NCBI GenBank assembly: GCA_022787425.1 | Contig: JALFWB010000003.1 | Location: 1 to 64,000, forward strand | Direction of reading: 5' to 3' | DNA length: 64,000 bases | Source: Akkermansia sp. | GTDB lineage: Bacteria > Verrucomicrobiota > Verrucomicrobiia > Verrucomicrobiales > Akkermansiaceae | Shown: one piece after another, positions 19,817 to 30,932 of the stretch | Position numbering within the stretch: position 1 is the first letter of the stretch | Layout of the letters: every line of letters begins with the position of its first letter | Position numbers and translations under genes: made by a program | Notes under the pieces: generated by a model | What the model saw: the letters and a program-made list of their open reading frames with translations, nothing else | Databases searched by the model: none | What the model was told of the DNA's origin: nothing

Positions 19817-20296
19817 TCAATAACGGAGGCGGCCGTCACGTTTGATGGCATCCCAGCCGCCCTCGAGGACGTAGATGGGGGCCTCGACCAAGTCGCTTTC
19901 CTTGAGGCGGCGAGCGATATCCTCCGCAGCCGTGCAGGCACCGGTGCAGAACACCACCACGGGTTCACCGAGTTCGGCGGCCTGTTGAAGGCGGTCCAAG
20001 GCCTCATCGAACAACTTATCGAATTCTCCACTGCGGATGGGGAACATGCGCTTCTCCTGCAGCAGCAGGTGGCTCAGCTCGAAATCACTCTCGCTGCGGG
20101 CATCAATCCACACCACCTTACCGACCCAGCGCAGGAACACGGTATCCAAGCACACGCGGTCCGGCGGCAGTTTCTCCTGCACGCAGGCGGGCAAACGCTT
20201 ATCGCGCAGGAAGGCGGAATCCACCCAGTACAGCACGAGCGCCAAGGCCACAATGGCCAAGCCCAGCCGCAGGACCTGTGTAAACGTATCACGCAT
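19817..20296 (-). CDS. Membrane-anchored rhodanese-like protein
   Basis: A 159-aa protein with one N-terminal membrane anchor (about residues 8-27) and a single rhodanese domain (about 55-155). WIDARSESDFELSH corresponds to the usual substrate-proximal strand. VVVFCTGACTAAEDIARRL carries the active-site cysteine, with a loop (CTGACT) lacking the usual Arg of thiosulfate sulfurtransferases. YVLEGGWDAIKRDG is the terminal rhodanese motif. It is the last gene of the ileS-lspA-DUF1573 operon, 6 nt after its neighbour. A role in periplasmic or membrane-proximal sulfur or redox chemistry is only inferred. Confidence 0.85.
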   Translation of the reverse strand: MRDTFTQVLRLGLAIVALALVLYWVDSAFLRDKRLPACVQEKLPPDRVCLDTVFLRWVGKVVWIDARSESDFELSHLLLQEKRMFPIRSGEFDKLFDEALDRLQQAAELGEPVVVFCTGACTAAEDIARRLKESDLVEAPIYVLEGGWDAIKRDGRLRY

Positions 20297-20302
20297 GGGA
20301 GA

Positions 20303-20902
20303 TCACTTTTTCACGCGCAGGTAAATGACTCGCTGCACATAGCGGGGATCCGCACTGCGCAGGCGCAGCACCAGGCGGTTCATACAGCTCTTGGCCGTGC
20401 TCTTGGGCGTGATGTACACAGCATACTCCCGCCCCTCCTTCACTTTCTCCGTGCGGTAATCGAAGTCATGCCCCGTGAGCCCCGCCTGCTCCACCGCTGT
20501 GACGGGTGAGCCCTTGGGCAGGGTGATCTGCAGGCGGCGCGTCTCCGCCGCTCCTCCGAGTTTCCAGGTGATCGGATTCTCACTGAATACCACCACCGGC
20601 GGCACGCGGAACTTCATGGTGAGGCGCGTCACCTTGCCGTCTGACGTGGTAGCCTCGATCTGCTTCTCCACATCGGCATCGAAGTTGCTCACATCCACCA
20701 CGGCGGTCAGCTCGGAGCCCCGAACCGTTGTCTTCGTGCAATCGCAGAGGGGCTTCACCTTGGTGACAGCCGAGCCGTCCGTGCGATACACCACCGTCAC
20801 GCTGCGCTGCCCGTAGCTCAGCGATATCTGCTGCACAGGCTCCGGGAAGCCCGCCCATGCGGGCAGAGCCGCCGCAAGCATGACCGACAGACACCTTCTC
20901 AT
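20303..20902 (-). CDS. DUF1573-like secreted protein
   Basis: A 199-aa exported protein with signal peptide MRRCLSVMLAAALPAWAG. The N-terminal half resembles DUF1573 Ig-like domains: alternating strands followed by the short cysteine motif CDCTKT (usual form CGCT) and TAVVDVSNFDADVEKQIEATT. A second beta-rich half (about residues 105-195) is less clear. Its ATG overlaps the lspA stop (ATGA), so it is translationally coupled. The long upstream extension in the ORF track lies inside lspA and is discarded. The family is common in Bacteroidota and Verrucomicrobiota and has no firm function. Confidence 0.75.
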   Translation of the reverse strand: MRRCLSVMLAAALPAWAGFPEPVQQISLSYGQRSVTVVYRTDGSAVTKVKPLCDCTKTTVRGSELTAVVDVSNFDADVEKQIEATTSDGKVTRLTMKFRVPPVVVFSENPITWKLGGAAETRRLQITLPKGSPVTAVEQAGLTGHDFDYRTEKVKEGREYAVYITPKSTAKSCMNRLVLRLRSADPRYVQRVIYLRVKK

Positions 20903-21552
20903 GCGTCCTCCTTGGGTTGAGCCGATTCCTCGGGTTGAGCCTCCGCCGGGGCCTTTTTCTCCGGCATGAACGAGGCGATCAGGAACAGCAGGGCCGAGAC
21001 GCACACGCAGGCATCCGCCACATTGAACGCGGGCCAGTGGTAACCGCCGGGCCAGTTTTCCGAAGTAATCCACGGGAACCATACGTCCAGGAAGTCCACC
21101 ACATACCCATTCGTCAGGTTCTGCACAAAGCTCAGCTTCTCCGCCCCGGGCAGGAAGAAGCCCTGCAGGAGGCGGTCCGTCATGTTACCGAGCACGCCGG
21201 TCATGATCAGGGCCCAAGCCGCGCGCAGCAGGCGGGTGTTGAAGAATCCGCGCCGCAGCAGCACCACCAGCAGCACCAGGGCCAGCACCTGCACGCCGAA
21301 GAACACGAAAGGCGCCCAAGCGGTACCGTTGCCGAAGCCGAAAGCCACTCCCTGATTGTGCACACGCACGATGGAAAAGCCGATCCAGCTGCAATCATCC
21401 ACCACCGAAACGGAATCTAAGAACAGCCCCCACTGCGGCGGATTGAAGCAGCAGACGATGCTCCACTTGGTCGCTTGGTCCAGCGCATAGAGCAGCAGCA
21501 CCGTCAGCAGCAGCGCGAGGCTCAGGCGGGTCTTTGTACTTGTCTCTCCCAT
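20899..21552 (-). CDS. lspA: Lipoprotein signal peptidase (signal peptidase II)
   Basis: A 217-aa inner-membrane aspartic protease that removes signal peptides from prolipoproteins after lipidation. The catalytic aspartates lie in GNMTDRL and FNVADACV. The conserved HNQGVAFGF stretch matches the family NxGxAFG motif. Four membrane segments are expected. It is longer than usual (about 160-170 aa) because of a longer loop before TM2, a longer loop around VDFLDVWFPW, and a Pro/Glu/Ala-rich C-terminal tail. The start is uncertain: ATG 21552 is listed, while an in-frame GTG at 21564 would add four residues. It lies 24 nt after ileS, the classic ileS-lspA linkage. Confidence 0.93.
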   Translation of the reverse strand: MGETSTKTRLSLALLLTVLLLYALDQATKWSIVCCFNPPQWGLFLDSVSVVDDCSWIGFSIVRVHNQGVAFGFGNGTAWAPFVFFGVQVLALVLLVVLLRRGFFNTRLLRAAWALIMTGVLGNMTDRLLQGFFLPGAEKLSFVQNLTNGYVVDFLDVWFPWITSENWPGGYHWPAFNVADACVCVSALLFLIASFMPEKKAPAEAQPEESAQPKEDA

Positions 21553-21576
21553 GGTCTTTCTCACTTGGGGTTAGGA

Positions 21577-24300
<2,724 letters not shown>

Positions 24301-24309
24301 ACGCGCGCC

Positions 24310-24338
24310 AATATACCCCCACTCGCCCCCGTTGTCAA
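24310..24338 (-). promoter_or_regulatory. Promoter of ileS operon
   Basis: TTGACA (24333-24338), 17-nt spacer, TATATT (24310-24315), 9 nt to the ATG. Confidence 0.75.
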
Positions 24339-24526
24339 TACCCTATCATTTCATCACCCCGCTTTTCTCTCTTTTGAAAAAGAATTCGGGCAGTGCGCGC
24401 AGCAGAAGCCGGTAACACCAATTCCTTTGCTCATCAGGAGGGAGAAGAAAAAATAGCCGGAGGGGGAGATGTGGCTTCTCTGTATCCCATAGGGATTACT
24501 GAGGAGGGGTCATCTCCCTCGTAAGA
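24339..24526. other. Gene-free spacer between ileS and orphan gene
   Basis: Part of a 304-nt gap. No ORF of coding character and no convincing promoter is visible. Polypurine stretches such as ggagggagaagaaaaaa occur. The remaining 80 nt hold the hairpin described separately. Confidence 0.5.
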
Positions 24527-24604
24527 ATCACCCCATCACCTCTTTGTTCATAAGGTGATGGGGTAATCTATTCTCCATTTAAGTATATCACCCCACAGAC
24601 ATAC
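24527..24604 (+). promoter_or_regulatory. Leader with strong hairpin and possible alternative pairing
   Basis: A near-perfect stem (ATCACCCCATCACCT with AGGTGATGGGGTAAT, loop about 10 nt) lies 38 nt upstream of the ATG at 24605. The 3' arm (TGGGGTAAT, 24559-24567) could instead pair 8 of 9 with ATCACCCCA (24587-24595), 10 nt before the ATG. That would make two exclusive structures. There is no U-run. A TATATC just upstream of the ATG could be a -10 box, in which case the hairpin would not be transcribed. Confidence 0.4.
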
Positions 24605-25309
24605 ATGAAGAAGGCCATAACAACACTCTCAGCCGAGTACATACAGAAAGGGGGATGCGTAGATCAGCAGTCTATTGAGCAATTGCAGAGCAAGATACCG
24701 TCTGTTCTGGCAACGTGGTTAAATAACAAGGGACTGGAGCTCTTCTTGGAGAAACAATCGGAGCCCGGAAACCAGCTTTTCGATGCACGGGCAAGGGAAA
24801 TATGGACTCAGAAGATTCAGGCTCCCCTTTTCAGCCCAGAAGCTCCGGAGAAGCAAAAGGAAAAGGGAGACACATTCTATCTCCGGTACGGCCTGACTCA
24901 TCCTATCAGAGGTAACGCGAGTATAACATCAACTCTGAGGGCAGAGTATGAGTGCGGAGGTGATCCAAAATGGACGCTCGAGCCTGATGGCGTTTTGGTG
25001 AAGGGATGGTTGCACTCCAACGAAATCCACATGGGGTACAACCTTGGGTTGGGGAACTCGGAGGTGAACCTCTCAGGGGGCGTTCAGTGGACGAATCGAA
25101 ATCCGGTCTATTTTGCTGCTCTACAAAGCACGTGGCCGTACGGCAATACGACAGTCACTGTGCAGTCGGCCAAAGGGGGGAAAATGCAGATCGGCGTTCA
25201 ACACAGTAAATCCTCTGGAAATTCCAAGTTCGAATTCTCAGGCGGTGTTGAAAGAAATGGTAAGAAGAACTCATTCCATATTCAACTAAATATCAGTACG
25301 ACATTCTGA
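24605..25309 (+). CDS. Orphan beta-rich protein
   Basis: A 234-aa protein I do not recognise. Residues 1-90 are mostly helical and polar and lack a signal peptide. From about residue 95 to the end it is a run of alternating amphipathic strands rich in Gly/Ser/Asn (GYNLGLGNSEVNLSGGVQW, KMQIGVQHSKSSGNSKFEFSGG). It ends in aromatic Phe (LNISTTF), which resembles an outer-membrane beta-barrel or a beta-solenoid. Without a signal peptide a barrel would be unusual. Codon use and base composition are more AT-rich than the surrounding housekeeping genes. A good terminator follows, so this is a single-gene unit. It is a candidate for horizontal acquisition. Confidence 0.65.
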   Translation: MKKAITTLSAEYIQKGGCVDQQSIEQLQSKIPSVLATWLNNKGLELFLEKQSEPGNQLFDARAREIWTQKIQAPLFSPEAPEKQKEKGDTFYLRYGLTHPIRGNASITSTLRAEYECGGDPKWTLEPDGVLVKGWLHSNEIHMGYNLGLGNSEVNLSGGVQWTNRNPVYFAALQSTWPYGNTTVTVQSAKGGKMQIGVQHSKSSGNSKFEFSGGVERNGKKNSFHIQLNISTTF

Positions 25310-25329
25310 GCAGAATAACCGTTTCCGAG

Positions 25330-25360
25330 AGTGTGCGCAGGATTTCTGCGCACACTTTAC
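25330..25360. terminator. Terminator between orphan and Sel1 genes
   Basis: Perfect 11-bp stem AGTGTGCGCAG/CTGCGCACACT with a 5-nt loop followed by TTTAC on the plus strand. The convergent Sel1 gene may use it from the other side. Confidence 0.75.
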
Positions 25361-25382
25361 CCCTCCCAATGATAACAATCAG

Positions 25383-26309
25383 CTAATCCACGAGAGAATC
25401 GAGAATGCGCTGCGCGGACTCACTCTCAAGATAGGCTGCCTTCTTAAGCCAATCTATTGCCTCCGCTCGATCTCCACCGTGGGCCAGCAGCCATTGCCCC
25501 AAATAGGACTGAGCAGCTGCCATTCCTCGCTCAGCTGCTTCACGCAACATCGCCATGGCGAGGTCGGTAGAATCTGTATCGTCCTCCTCCAACATCACCA
25601 TCGCGAGCAGAAAGAGCGATTGAACATCACCGTTTGATACACCTTCCTGAAGCATTTCCTTGAATTTTCGGGGATCCTCTTCGACTAAAAAGCCTATAGC
25701 CCCCGTGGCCGATAAATCTCCCAACTGCGCAGCATGCTTCATATATGATACGTGCGCCTGCAAGTCATAGTTAAGAAAATAATAATGAGTTCCTAGAGCT
25801 GCATAGGCCCGTGCACTTCCCTGTGATGCAGCATTTTCAAGAAGTTCCCATGCATACTCCGTAAGGTATGGCCCTACGTCTACCGACTTCTTTTGAGCGG
25901 CAAGCAGAATAGCCTGCCCCTGAAAAACATCTCCTCGAGGATCACCTCGATACATGTATCTACTCATATAGCATGCTCCCCGCCAGAACTCCATAGGGAT
26001 TTCCCACGGGCATCCGGCACAGTATATCTTGGCTAATAGAAGGTCTGCTTTTCGGCAGCCTCCCAGATTAGCCATGTGGGCCAGTTCAAGCATACGCTTC
26101 GCATTGAACGGTTTTACATGGCCGTTCCGGTATCCGAGGGCGAGTGCGTAGGCAGCCTGCGGATCACCCTCTTTCACTCTACTCTCCAGGGACGGAATCA
26201 ACTCCGGAGGAACAGACATATAGTCAACGTCGGCGCGGGCGGAAAAAGAGCTTCCTATCAGCAGACAGACGATACACAGGAGGCGAAGGAATAGACAAGG
26301 CTTTTTCAT
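25383..26309 (-). CDS. Secreted Sel1-like repeat protein
   Basis: A 308-aa exported protein. The signal peptide runs to about residue 26 (LIGSSFSARA). The rest consists of TPR-like Sel1 repeats: AYALALGYRNGHVKPFNAKRMLELA, ARAYAALGTHYYF and AAAQSYLGQWLLAHGGDRAEAIDWLKKAA, with less regular units between. Sel1 proteins act as protein-protein adaptors, often at the cell envelope; no partner is evident here. Two cysteines (CYMSR, CAGCPW) suggest a disulfide. A TTGACG/CATAAT pair ends 6 nt before the ATG and supports the start. Confidence 0.85.
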   Translation of the reverse strand: MKKPCLFLRLLCIVCLLIGSSFSARADVDYMSVPPELIPSLESRVKEGDPQAAYALALGYRNGHVKPFNAKRMLELAHMANLGGCRKADLLLAKIYCAGCPWEIPMEFWRGACYMSRYMYRGDPRGDVFQGQAILLAAQKKSVDVGPYLTEYAWELLENAASQGSARAYAALGTHYYFLNYDLQAHVSYMKHAAQLGDLSATGAIGFLVEEDPRKFKEMLQEGVSNGDVQSLFLLAMVMLEEDDTDSTDLAMAMLREAAERGMAAAQSYLGQWLLAHGGDRAEAIDWLKKAAYLESESAQRILDSLVD

Positions 26310-26315
26310 GGGAAG

Positions 26316-26344
26316 ATTATGGAACGTTAAAACAGTTACGTCAA
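26316..26344 (-). promoter_or_regulatory. Promoter of Sel1 gene
   Basis: TTGACG (26339-26344), 17-nt spacer, CATAAT (26316-26321), 6 nt to the ATG. Confidence 0.6.
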
Positions 26345-26750
26345 GCCAATTCTAATTTTATGACAATAATTCTTCATTCCGTAATTAAGTTCTTCATTGC
26401 ATCATTAAGTGCACCACCCCCAAGACATAGGTTACTATTGCTTTCTGTAACCAATGCGGTAATATCCCGGTAACGACCTCAGTGAGATGAGGACCGTGGA
26501 ATTTTGGGAAGGAGCGGAAACTGAAGATCAAGCTGCCCTTTAACCAGACTTCAACGTTGCCTTATCCTATCTAGCTACAGGAACTTTATCAAAAAAGGAA
26601 TCTACTACTGCGGCGGCAGGCAGTCTGCACGGAGCTAAGCACACCGGTCAGTTTCGTGTCTTTCCGGAAATTCTGCGTTCACCCGTACTCGCTTCCTTCA
26701 GTTACAGGGGTAAGAAGTCTCGGCTTCCTTTCCCGTGTCGGTGCGGATGC
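26345..26750. other. Gene-poor AT-rich spacer
   Basis: About 400 nt without an intact gene. The first 120 nt are AT-rich with repeated tcttcatt/ttaagt words. The second half keeps a plus-strand reading frame of protein-like composition that is broken by a stop (see the remnant entry). No terminator is clear for the gene ending at 26751. Confidence 0.5.
26487..26700 (+). pseudogene. Possible decayed Sel1-type remnant
   Basis: From an ATG at 26487 the frame codes 18 residues (MRTVEFWEGAETEDQAAL), then a TAA. It stays open afterwards with FNVALSYLATGTLSKKES and GSLHGAKHTGQF, which fits the spacing of a Sel1 unit (A-L-xx-Y-xx-G-x-xKK ... A-x-x-G). The resemblance is weak and could be chance. It is noted because an intact Sel1 gene lies next door on the other strand. 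Confidence 0.2.
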
Positions 26751-28028
26751 TCATTCATCGATGTCTTCGCACGGCAGAACAATAAAAGCAGCACAACAGC
26801 CGTGGCAAGGGTCGTCGGTAAAAGGTTTGTAATTGGATGAAAACAGGAGGTACGAATTCCGTATTTTATAGGGAAAAGCGTAGATATAGCACGGGGATAA
26901 CAGGGTAGCAATTTGTTTCCCTTCCGGGGATATGACAGCATACTCGAAATAATGATAACAACGGTATCTGTCTTTTTTGTCAACGATCCCGGAAAGAAGG
27001 AGAACATTATCTCCCAGAGGCTGGGGAGTGAACTTCGCCTCGCTGCATTTCCGGTATTTCCGGTATGTGTCCAATGGATAATCACACGTGCTGGGTACTG
27101 TTTTTTCTGACACAATCTTACCGCTCGCATCTGCAAAGACGATATACCACTCCTGATCCTGAACCTTTCTGGCATGAGGATACGACTCCTCAGTACCTTC
27201 TACAGGGGCAAGAGAACCGCAGAGCCAGACGAAGACACTCATGTCTTCCGTCATGTTACGTTGATACTCCTTGAGGATGGGTTTGTTCGAAATGTCCGCG
27301 ACAACGGAGCTCTGCCCCGCCGAGTGAAAGATGAGCTTACCGTTTTCCTGCGTGTAATACAGGCCTGCAGCCTCACGCTCCTCCCAAGCCTTCTCTACAG
27401 AGGGAGGAATGACATTGGATTGGAGCACCTTGGCCTCCGGCCCAATGCTTCCGTTTGCTATCTTCTGTTTGAGTTCAAGATAGACAGGTAACTCTTCCGG
27501 ATTATCGGCAGACACCTTGTCTCTCACGGTGTTGGCCTCCCGGACTGAAGCGATTCTTTTTCCGTCAGCTCTGTAAAACTGAATGTTATCGCTAAAATCA
27601 TACAGTGCAAAATAATTCTTGTACATAACGGCCTTTTCGAGATCCAGATCACATACTTGTCTCGACATATCATCACCGGCGTCAGAGCCTCCGAGTATAA
27701 CATCCATCTGGTCCTGCTCGATAAAGGTAGGACACATCGATTCCCACGGAATAACAAAAAAACGAAGGTACCCGCCACTGAACATAGCAAGGAAATAATC
27801 CGTATCCTCTGAGGCAAAAATGTAGGGGAAAGAGTTCTGTCCGAGAAGGGGAAGATAGTGACGCTTTATGTCACCATGCATTTCCAGCGTGATGACCTTG
27901 GGAGCTGCCGGCGTGGCTTGGGATGCCGCAGGAGGCGTGGACTCTTCTTGGGCTGCAGCCACGGAAAGATAAGAGAGGCAGGCGCAGCCGGCGAGGAGAT
28001 GACGGAATGAACGGATGGTAGAAAACAT
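26751..28028 (-). CDS. Secreted hypothetical protein
   Basis: A 425-aa exported protein I do not recognise. The signal peptide runs from MFSTIRSFRHLLAGC to about AAAQ; cleavage after SVAAA is likely, with LLAGC as a weak alternative lipobox. The mature part has alternating beta segments and many Tyr/Phe and Cys residues (CYHYFEYAVISPEGK, VIPWESMCPTFIEQ), like WD40/beta-propeller-type repeats around WYIVFADASGKIV and YAVISPEGKQIA. No enzyme motif is visible. It is more AT-rich than the window average and belongs with the neighbouring orphan genes. The start is moved 10 codons in from the track ORF to begin the signal peptide. Confidence 0.72.
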   Translation of the reverse strand: MFSTIRSFRHLLAGCACLSYLSVAAAQEESTPPAASQATPAAPKVITLEMHGDIKRHYLPLLGQNSFPYIFASEDTDYFLAMFSGGYLRFFVIPWESMCPTFIEQDQMDVILGGSDAGDDMSRQVCDLDLEKAVMYKNYFALYDFSDNIQFYRADGKRIASVREANTVRDKVSADNPEELPVYLELKQKIANGSIGPEAKVLQSNVIPPSVEKAWEEREAAGLYYTQENGKLIFHSAGQSSVVADISNKPILKEYQRNMTEDMSVFVWLCGSLAPVEGTEESYPHARKVQDQEWYIVFADASGKIVSEKTVPSTCDYPLDTYRKYRKCSEAKFTPQPLGDNVLLLSGIVDKKDRYRCYHYFEYAVISPEGKQIATLLSPCYIYAFPYKIRNSYLLFSSNYKPFTDDPCHGCCAAFIVLPCEDIDE

Positions 28029-28293
28029 GGCGTGGTAGAGGGGTATATTTTCCCTCAAGCACGGAATGTATCATTTTACCGAGTGGACGTCAAGTACCTT
28101 TCTCGTCAATTTGTCTTATGTCATATGGTGCATTTAGCCTTGCAAGAAGCAGTTCGCTGCGCTGAAAGTCTCGCAGACCCTTGCGGGCACAAGACTGCGG
28201 CCTCGGGAAAGTCATGTCTCATCGGGCAAGGGGATGTTTTCATCTCCCTAAAGTTTAGTTTTCTTGATTATTTTTCAGACAATTCAGAAAAAG

Positions 28294-28815
28294 ATGACAA
28301 GCAACAAACAGTTTTCACAAATCATTGAAACAGAACGAGCTGCAGACGATTTGATTTGTTATAATATGGTACGCGAGCGCGCGGTAGGTGATATTTTTCT
28401 TGTCAATCGGGGCGGTATATTGTATCTTCGTCACACGACTATGTGTAAAGAGAACAAGAACTTGACGCGATACACGTTGGAAAACTCGACCTTTGAAGGC
28501 TGGAGGATGTCATTGTGCCGGAACAAGGTGGTCTTAACGGTGTATTTTCCGGATCGCGATTACGGTGGACCGGAGGCGTGTCGAGCGGCAGCAGCGGCGT
28601 TGCGTGATACAATTTTAGAGCGGATGCAGAATGAACCCGGAGGCAGCGTACTGCGGGAGTATCGCCGCAAGTTCAAGAAAGAGCGGGCACGAGCAAGCAA
28701 GCGTCGGCAGAAGAAGGCGAAAGAGGTAGCCAGGAAGCGCGCCCGCGAACGACGAGCGGCCGCGCGTGCGGCAAGAGAGGCCGAAAAGGATACGGAGCTG
28801 CGGGTGGCGGAGTAA
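28294..28815 (+). CDS. Basic protein with AP2-like domain
   Basis: A 173-aa protein starting at the ATG 28294; the track extends it from a TTG. The middle (about residues 55-105) has the three-strand plus helix pattern of AP2-type DNA-binding domains: FEGWRMSLCRNKVVLTVYF, then YGGPEACRAAAAALRDTIL, matching the family YGG-x-x-A-x-x-A-A-x-x-x-R-D signature. The C-terminal 55 residues are a highly charged Arg/Lys/Ala helix (KKAKEVARKRARERRAAARAA), probably nucleic-acid-binding. Bacterial AP2 domains occur in homing nucleases and in small stand-alone proteins. No nuclease motif is present here, so a DNA-binding protein is the likelier call. Confidence 0.6.
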   Translation: MTSNKQFSQIIETERAADDLICYNMVRERAVGDIFLVNRGGILYLRHTTMCKENKNLTRYTLENSTFEGWRMSLCRNKVVLTVYFPDRDYGGPEACRAAAAALRDTILERMQNEPGGSVLREYRRKFKKERARASKRRQKKAKEVARKRARERRAAARAAREAEKDTELRVAE

Positions 28816-28873
28816 TCCTCCGCCCCGTTGGGCCGCAGAACGCCCTCCGCGCACGGCGTCTCCGGGTGCTCCG

Positions 28874-28895
28874 TTTAAGAGGGCGCCATGCCCTC
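28874..28895 (-). terminator. Possible terminator after ABC ATPase gene
   Basis: Stem GAGGGC/GCCCTC with a 5-nt loop followed by TTAAA on the minus strand; short T tract. Confidence 0.4.
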
Positions 28896-28949
28896 CCGCG
28901 GAAACACAGGCTTTCTCTCAGTCGGGGGAGGAAGTGCTGAGTCGGCGGC

Positions 28950-29972
28950 TCATCCCAAGACGTCAATGCCCAGCTTTTTCAAATCCTCATCGCTCAGCGC
29001 GCAGGGATCCGGTGCCACCCAGTGCCCCGGAGCGATGAGCTTGGGTGTCAGGTCCATGCCGGCGGTCATCTCCACGCGGGGGTGGTTGATGCGACGACCG
29101 AAGGCACTGCCCGGCAGCGGGTCGATGGGAGAGGGAACATCCCCCGTCATCACGATGGGGGCCGGCTTGACGGTGGGATCCGGCGGCGGGATGGCGGAGA
29201 TGAGGGCCTTGGTGTAGGCATGCCGCGGGTGCTTGTAGATGAGATCCGCCGCACCCATTTCGACCATCTTGCCCAAGTACATAACGGCCACGCGGTCCGA
29301 TATGTGTTTGACCACCGAGAGGTCATGCGAGATAAAGAGGTAGGAGAGCTTCAGCTCGTTCTGCAGGTCCAGCAACAGGTTGAGCACCTGCGATTGCACG
29401 GAGACATCCAACGCGCTGACAGGTTCATCGAGAATGATGAGCTTGGGGTCCAACGCCAAGGCACGGGCGATGGCTATACGCTGCTTCTGTCCGCCGGAGA
29501 ACTCATGCGGGAACTTCTCTCCACTCCCCTGCGGCAGTCCCACGATGTCCATAAGCCAATCCACACGTTTGGCGCGACTGCGGCGCGAGCCACGCTCGGC
29601 AATGACCATCGGCTCCGTGATGAGGTGACGCACGTCCATCCGAGGGTCCAAAGAAGCGGCGGGGTCCTGAAACACCATCTGCACCATGCTGCGCATGCGA
29701 CGCAGACGCCACTGAGCGCGGTGCGTAATATCCTTGCCCGCCAAGCGAATACTCCCGCCCGTTGGCTCCAAAAGACGCACCAGGCAGCGGCCTATCGTGC
29801 TTTTGCCGCACCCACTCTCGCCCACCAAACCCAATGTCTCCCCGGGGGAGATGGAGAAACTCACCTCGTCCACCGCCTTCAGCGTGCCCACGGAGCGCCC
29901 CAGCACCCCCCGCCGCACGGGGAAGTACATCTTCAGTTTCTCTACTTCTATAATCGGTGCCGTGTTCATCAT
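28950..29972 (-). CDS. Oligopeptide/dipeptide ABC transporter ATP-binding protein (OppF/DppF type)
   Basis: A 340-aa ABC ATPase energising peptide uptake. Walker A is GESGCGKST, the signature FSGGQKQR, Walker B LIILDEPVSALD and the switch ISHDLS. The C-terminal oligo_HPY segment (HPRHAYTKALISAIPPPDP and following), specific to Opp/Dpp ATPases, is present. The N-terminal MYFPVRRGVLGRSVG is typical of the F subunit. No permease, binding protein or OppD gene is in the window, so either it is an orphan or the partners lie elsewhere. The start is one of two adjacent ATGs (29972/29969), behind one of the few SD-like sequences here (AGGAG). Confidence 0.92.
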   Translation of the reverse strand: MMNTAPIIEVEKLKMYFPVRRGVLGRSVGTLKAVDEVSFSISPGETLGLVGESGCGKSTIGRCLVRLLEPTGGSIRLAGKDITHRAQWRLRRMRSMVQMVFQDPAASLDPRMDVRHLITEPMVIAERGSRRSRAKRVDWLMDIVGLPQGSGEKFPHEFSGGQKQRIAIARALALDPKLIILDEPVSALDVSVQSQVLNLLLDLQNELKLSYLFISHDLSVVKHISDRVAVMYLGKMVEMGAADLIYKHPRHAYTKALISAIPPPDPTVKPAPIVMTGDVPSPIDPLPGSAFGRRINHPRVEMTAGMDLTPKLIAPGHWVAPDPCALSDEDLKKLGIDVLG

Positions 29973-29996
29973 CTCCTGGGGAACCTCACTCACAGC

Positions 29997-30026
29997 AGTA
30001 TAGCACACCGGGCCGCCCCTCCGCAA
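29997..30026 (-). promoter_or_regulatory. Promoter of ABC ATPase gene
   Basis: TTGCGG (30021-30026), 18-nt spacer, TATACT (29997-30002), about 24 nt before the ATG. Confidence 0.5.
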
Positions 30027-30074
30027 GCCTCAATTCTACCATCCCGCCCCCTTTCTCGGATGCGGTATCTCCGT

Positions 30075-30926
30075 TCAAGGATGCCGCTGGGCGATACCGT
30101 GCATGATGTCGTCCGCGATAAGACGCACGGTTTCCTCAAGAATGTTGCACAGGTGGCTACCGGCGCGGTAGTCTGCAGGGGCAAAGAAGTCAACCCGCCG
30201 CTGATCGGATTTGAGGGCATAACACTTCCGGAAGGCGGTCAGGGAGGGATCATCAGGATTATACACAGCCACGCTGTGCCCGCCTTGCTGGCGCATGACG
30301 GTGAAACAGGGGACGTCCGTGGGGCCATCACCCACGTAAATCATGTTGCGGAAAGGCACGGGCCGCAGCTCGGGGTCCACATGTTCGTTGACGTCCTCCG
30401 TGTAATTGAGCATACCTTTGTTGATGCGGAAGAGGAACTGCGTCTTCATGGTATGGGAGATGACGCGCTTGGGGAAGTCGATGGCGCCGTTGCGCTCGCT
30501 GAACTCGCAGGCAAAGACGGCGCGCATGAAGGGCCGGACGGCGGAGCCATCGATGATGCTCTTGATTCCACCGGAGATGATGTAGTACTCGATGCGGATG
30601 CCGGCGTAGCGGTGGGCGTCCGTGAGCACGCGGTCGGGGAAGGTCTCGAAGAACTCCGGCAGCCCGCGGTAGAAGACGATCTTGCGGCCCAGCTCCTCCA
30701 AGCGACTGTTGGTCACACCGTCGATGCGCAGCTCATCCAACAGCTCCTTGAGGTAGCTCAGCTCGCCATCCCAGCCCTCCGTCAGGCAGCGTTCGTTACA
30801 TTTCTGCCAGAAGCGTTCGGCATCGATCCCGAACTCGGGGAAGATGGTATCCTCCTGCATGTTGTGCGGGCTCAGTGTCTTGTCAAAGTCGAAGATGAGG
30901 GCTATGGTTGTTTGCGGAATCGGCAT
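30075..30926 (-). CDS. HAD-superfamily hydrolase
   Basis: A 283-aa HAD-like phosphatase. Motif I is DFDKTLSP, with the nucleophile in the first Asp and a Lys where Gly is common. Motif II is IISGG, and motif IV is [13 protein letters not shown] helical cap (about residues 25-95) lies after motif I, giving the C1-cap type. It resembles phosphoserine-phosphatase-like HAD proteins of unknown substrate. A TTGCCA/TAGAAT pair with an 18-nt spacer ends 6 nt before the ATG. The ABC ATPase gene follows 102 nt downstream with its own promoter. Confidence 0.85.
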   Translation of the reverse strand: MPIPQTTIALIFDFDKTLSPHNMQEDTIFPEFGIDAERFWQKCNERCLTEGWDGELSYLKELLDELRIDGVTNSRLEELGRKIVFYRGLPEFFETFPDRVLTDAHRYAGIRIEYYIISGGIKSIIDGSAVRPFMRAVFACEFSERNGAIDFPKRVISHTMKTQFLFRINKGMLNYTEDVNEHVDPELRPVPFRNMIYVGDGPTDVPCFTVMRQQGGHSVAVYNPDDPSLTAFRKCYALKSDQRRVDFFAPADYRAGSHLCNILEETVRLIADDIMHGIAQRHP

Positions 30927-30932
30927 GCTTCC

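Noticed and set aside
28029-28293. tRNA or small RNA gene in the spacer before the AP2-like gene
   Set aside because: A GC-rich stretch (gcagttcgctgcgctgaaag) looked structured, but no cloverleaf, T-loop consensus or terminator could be built.
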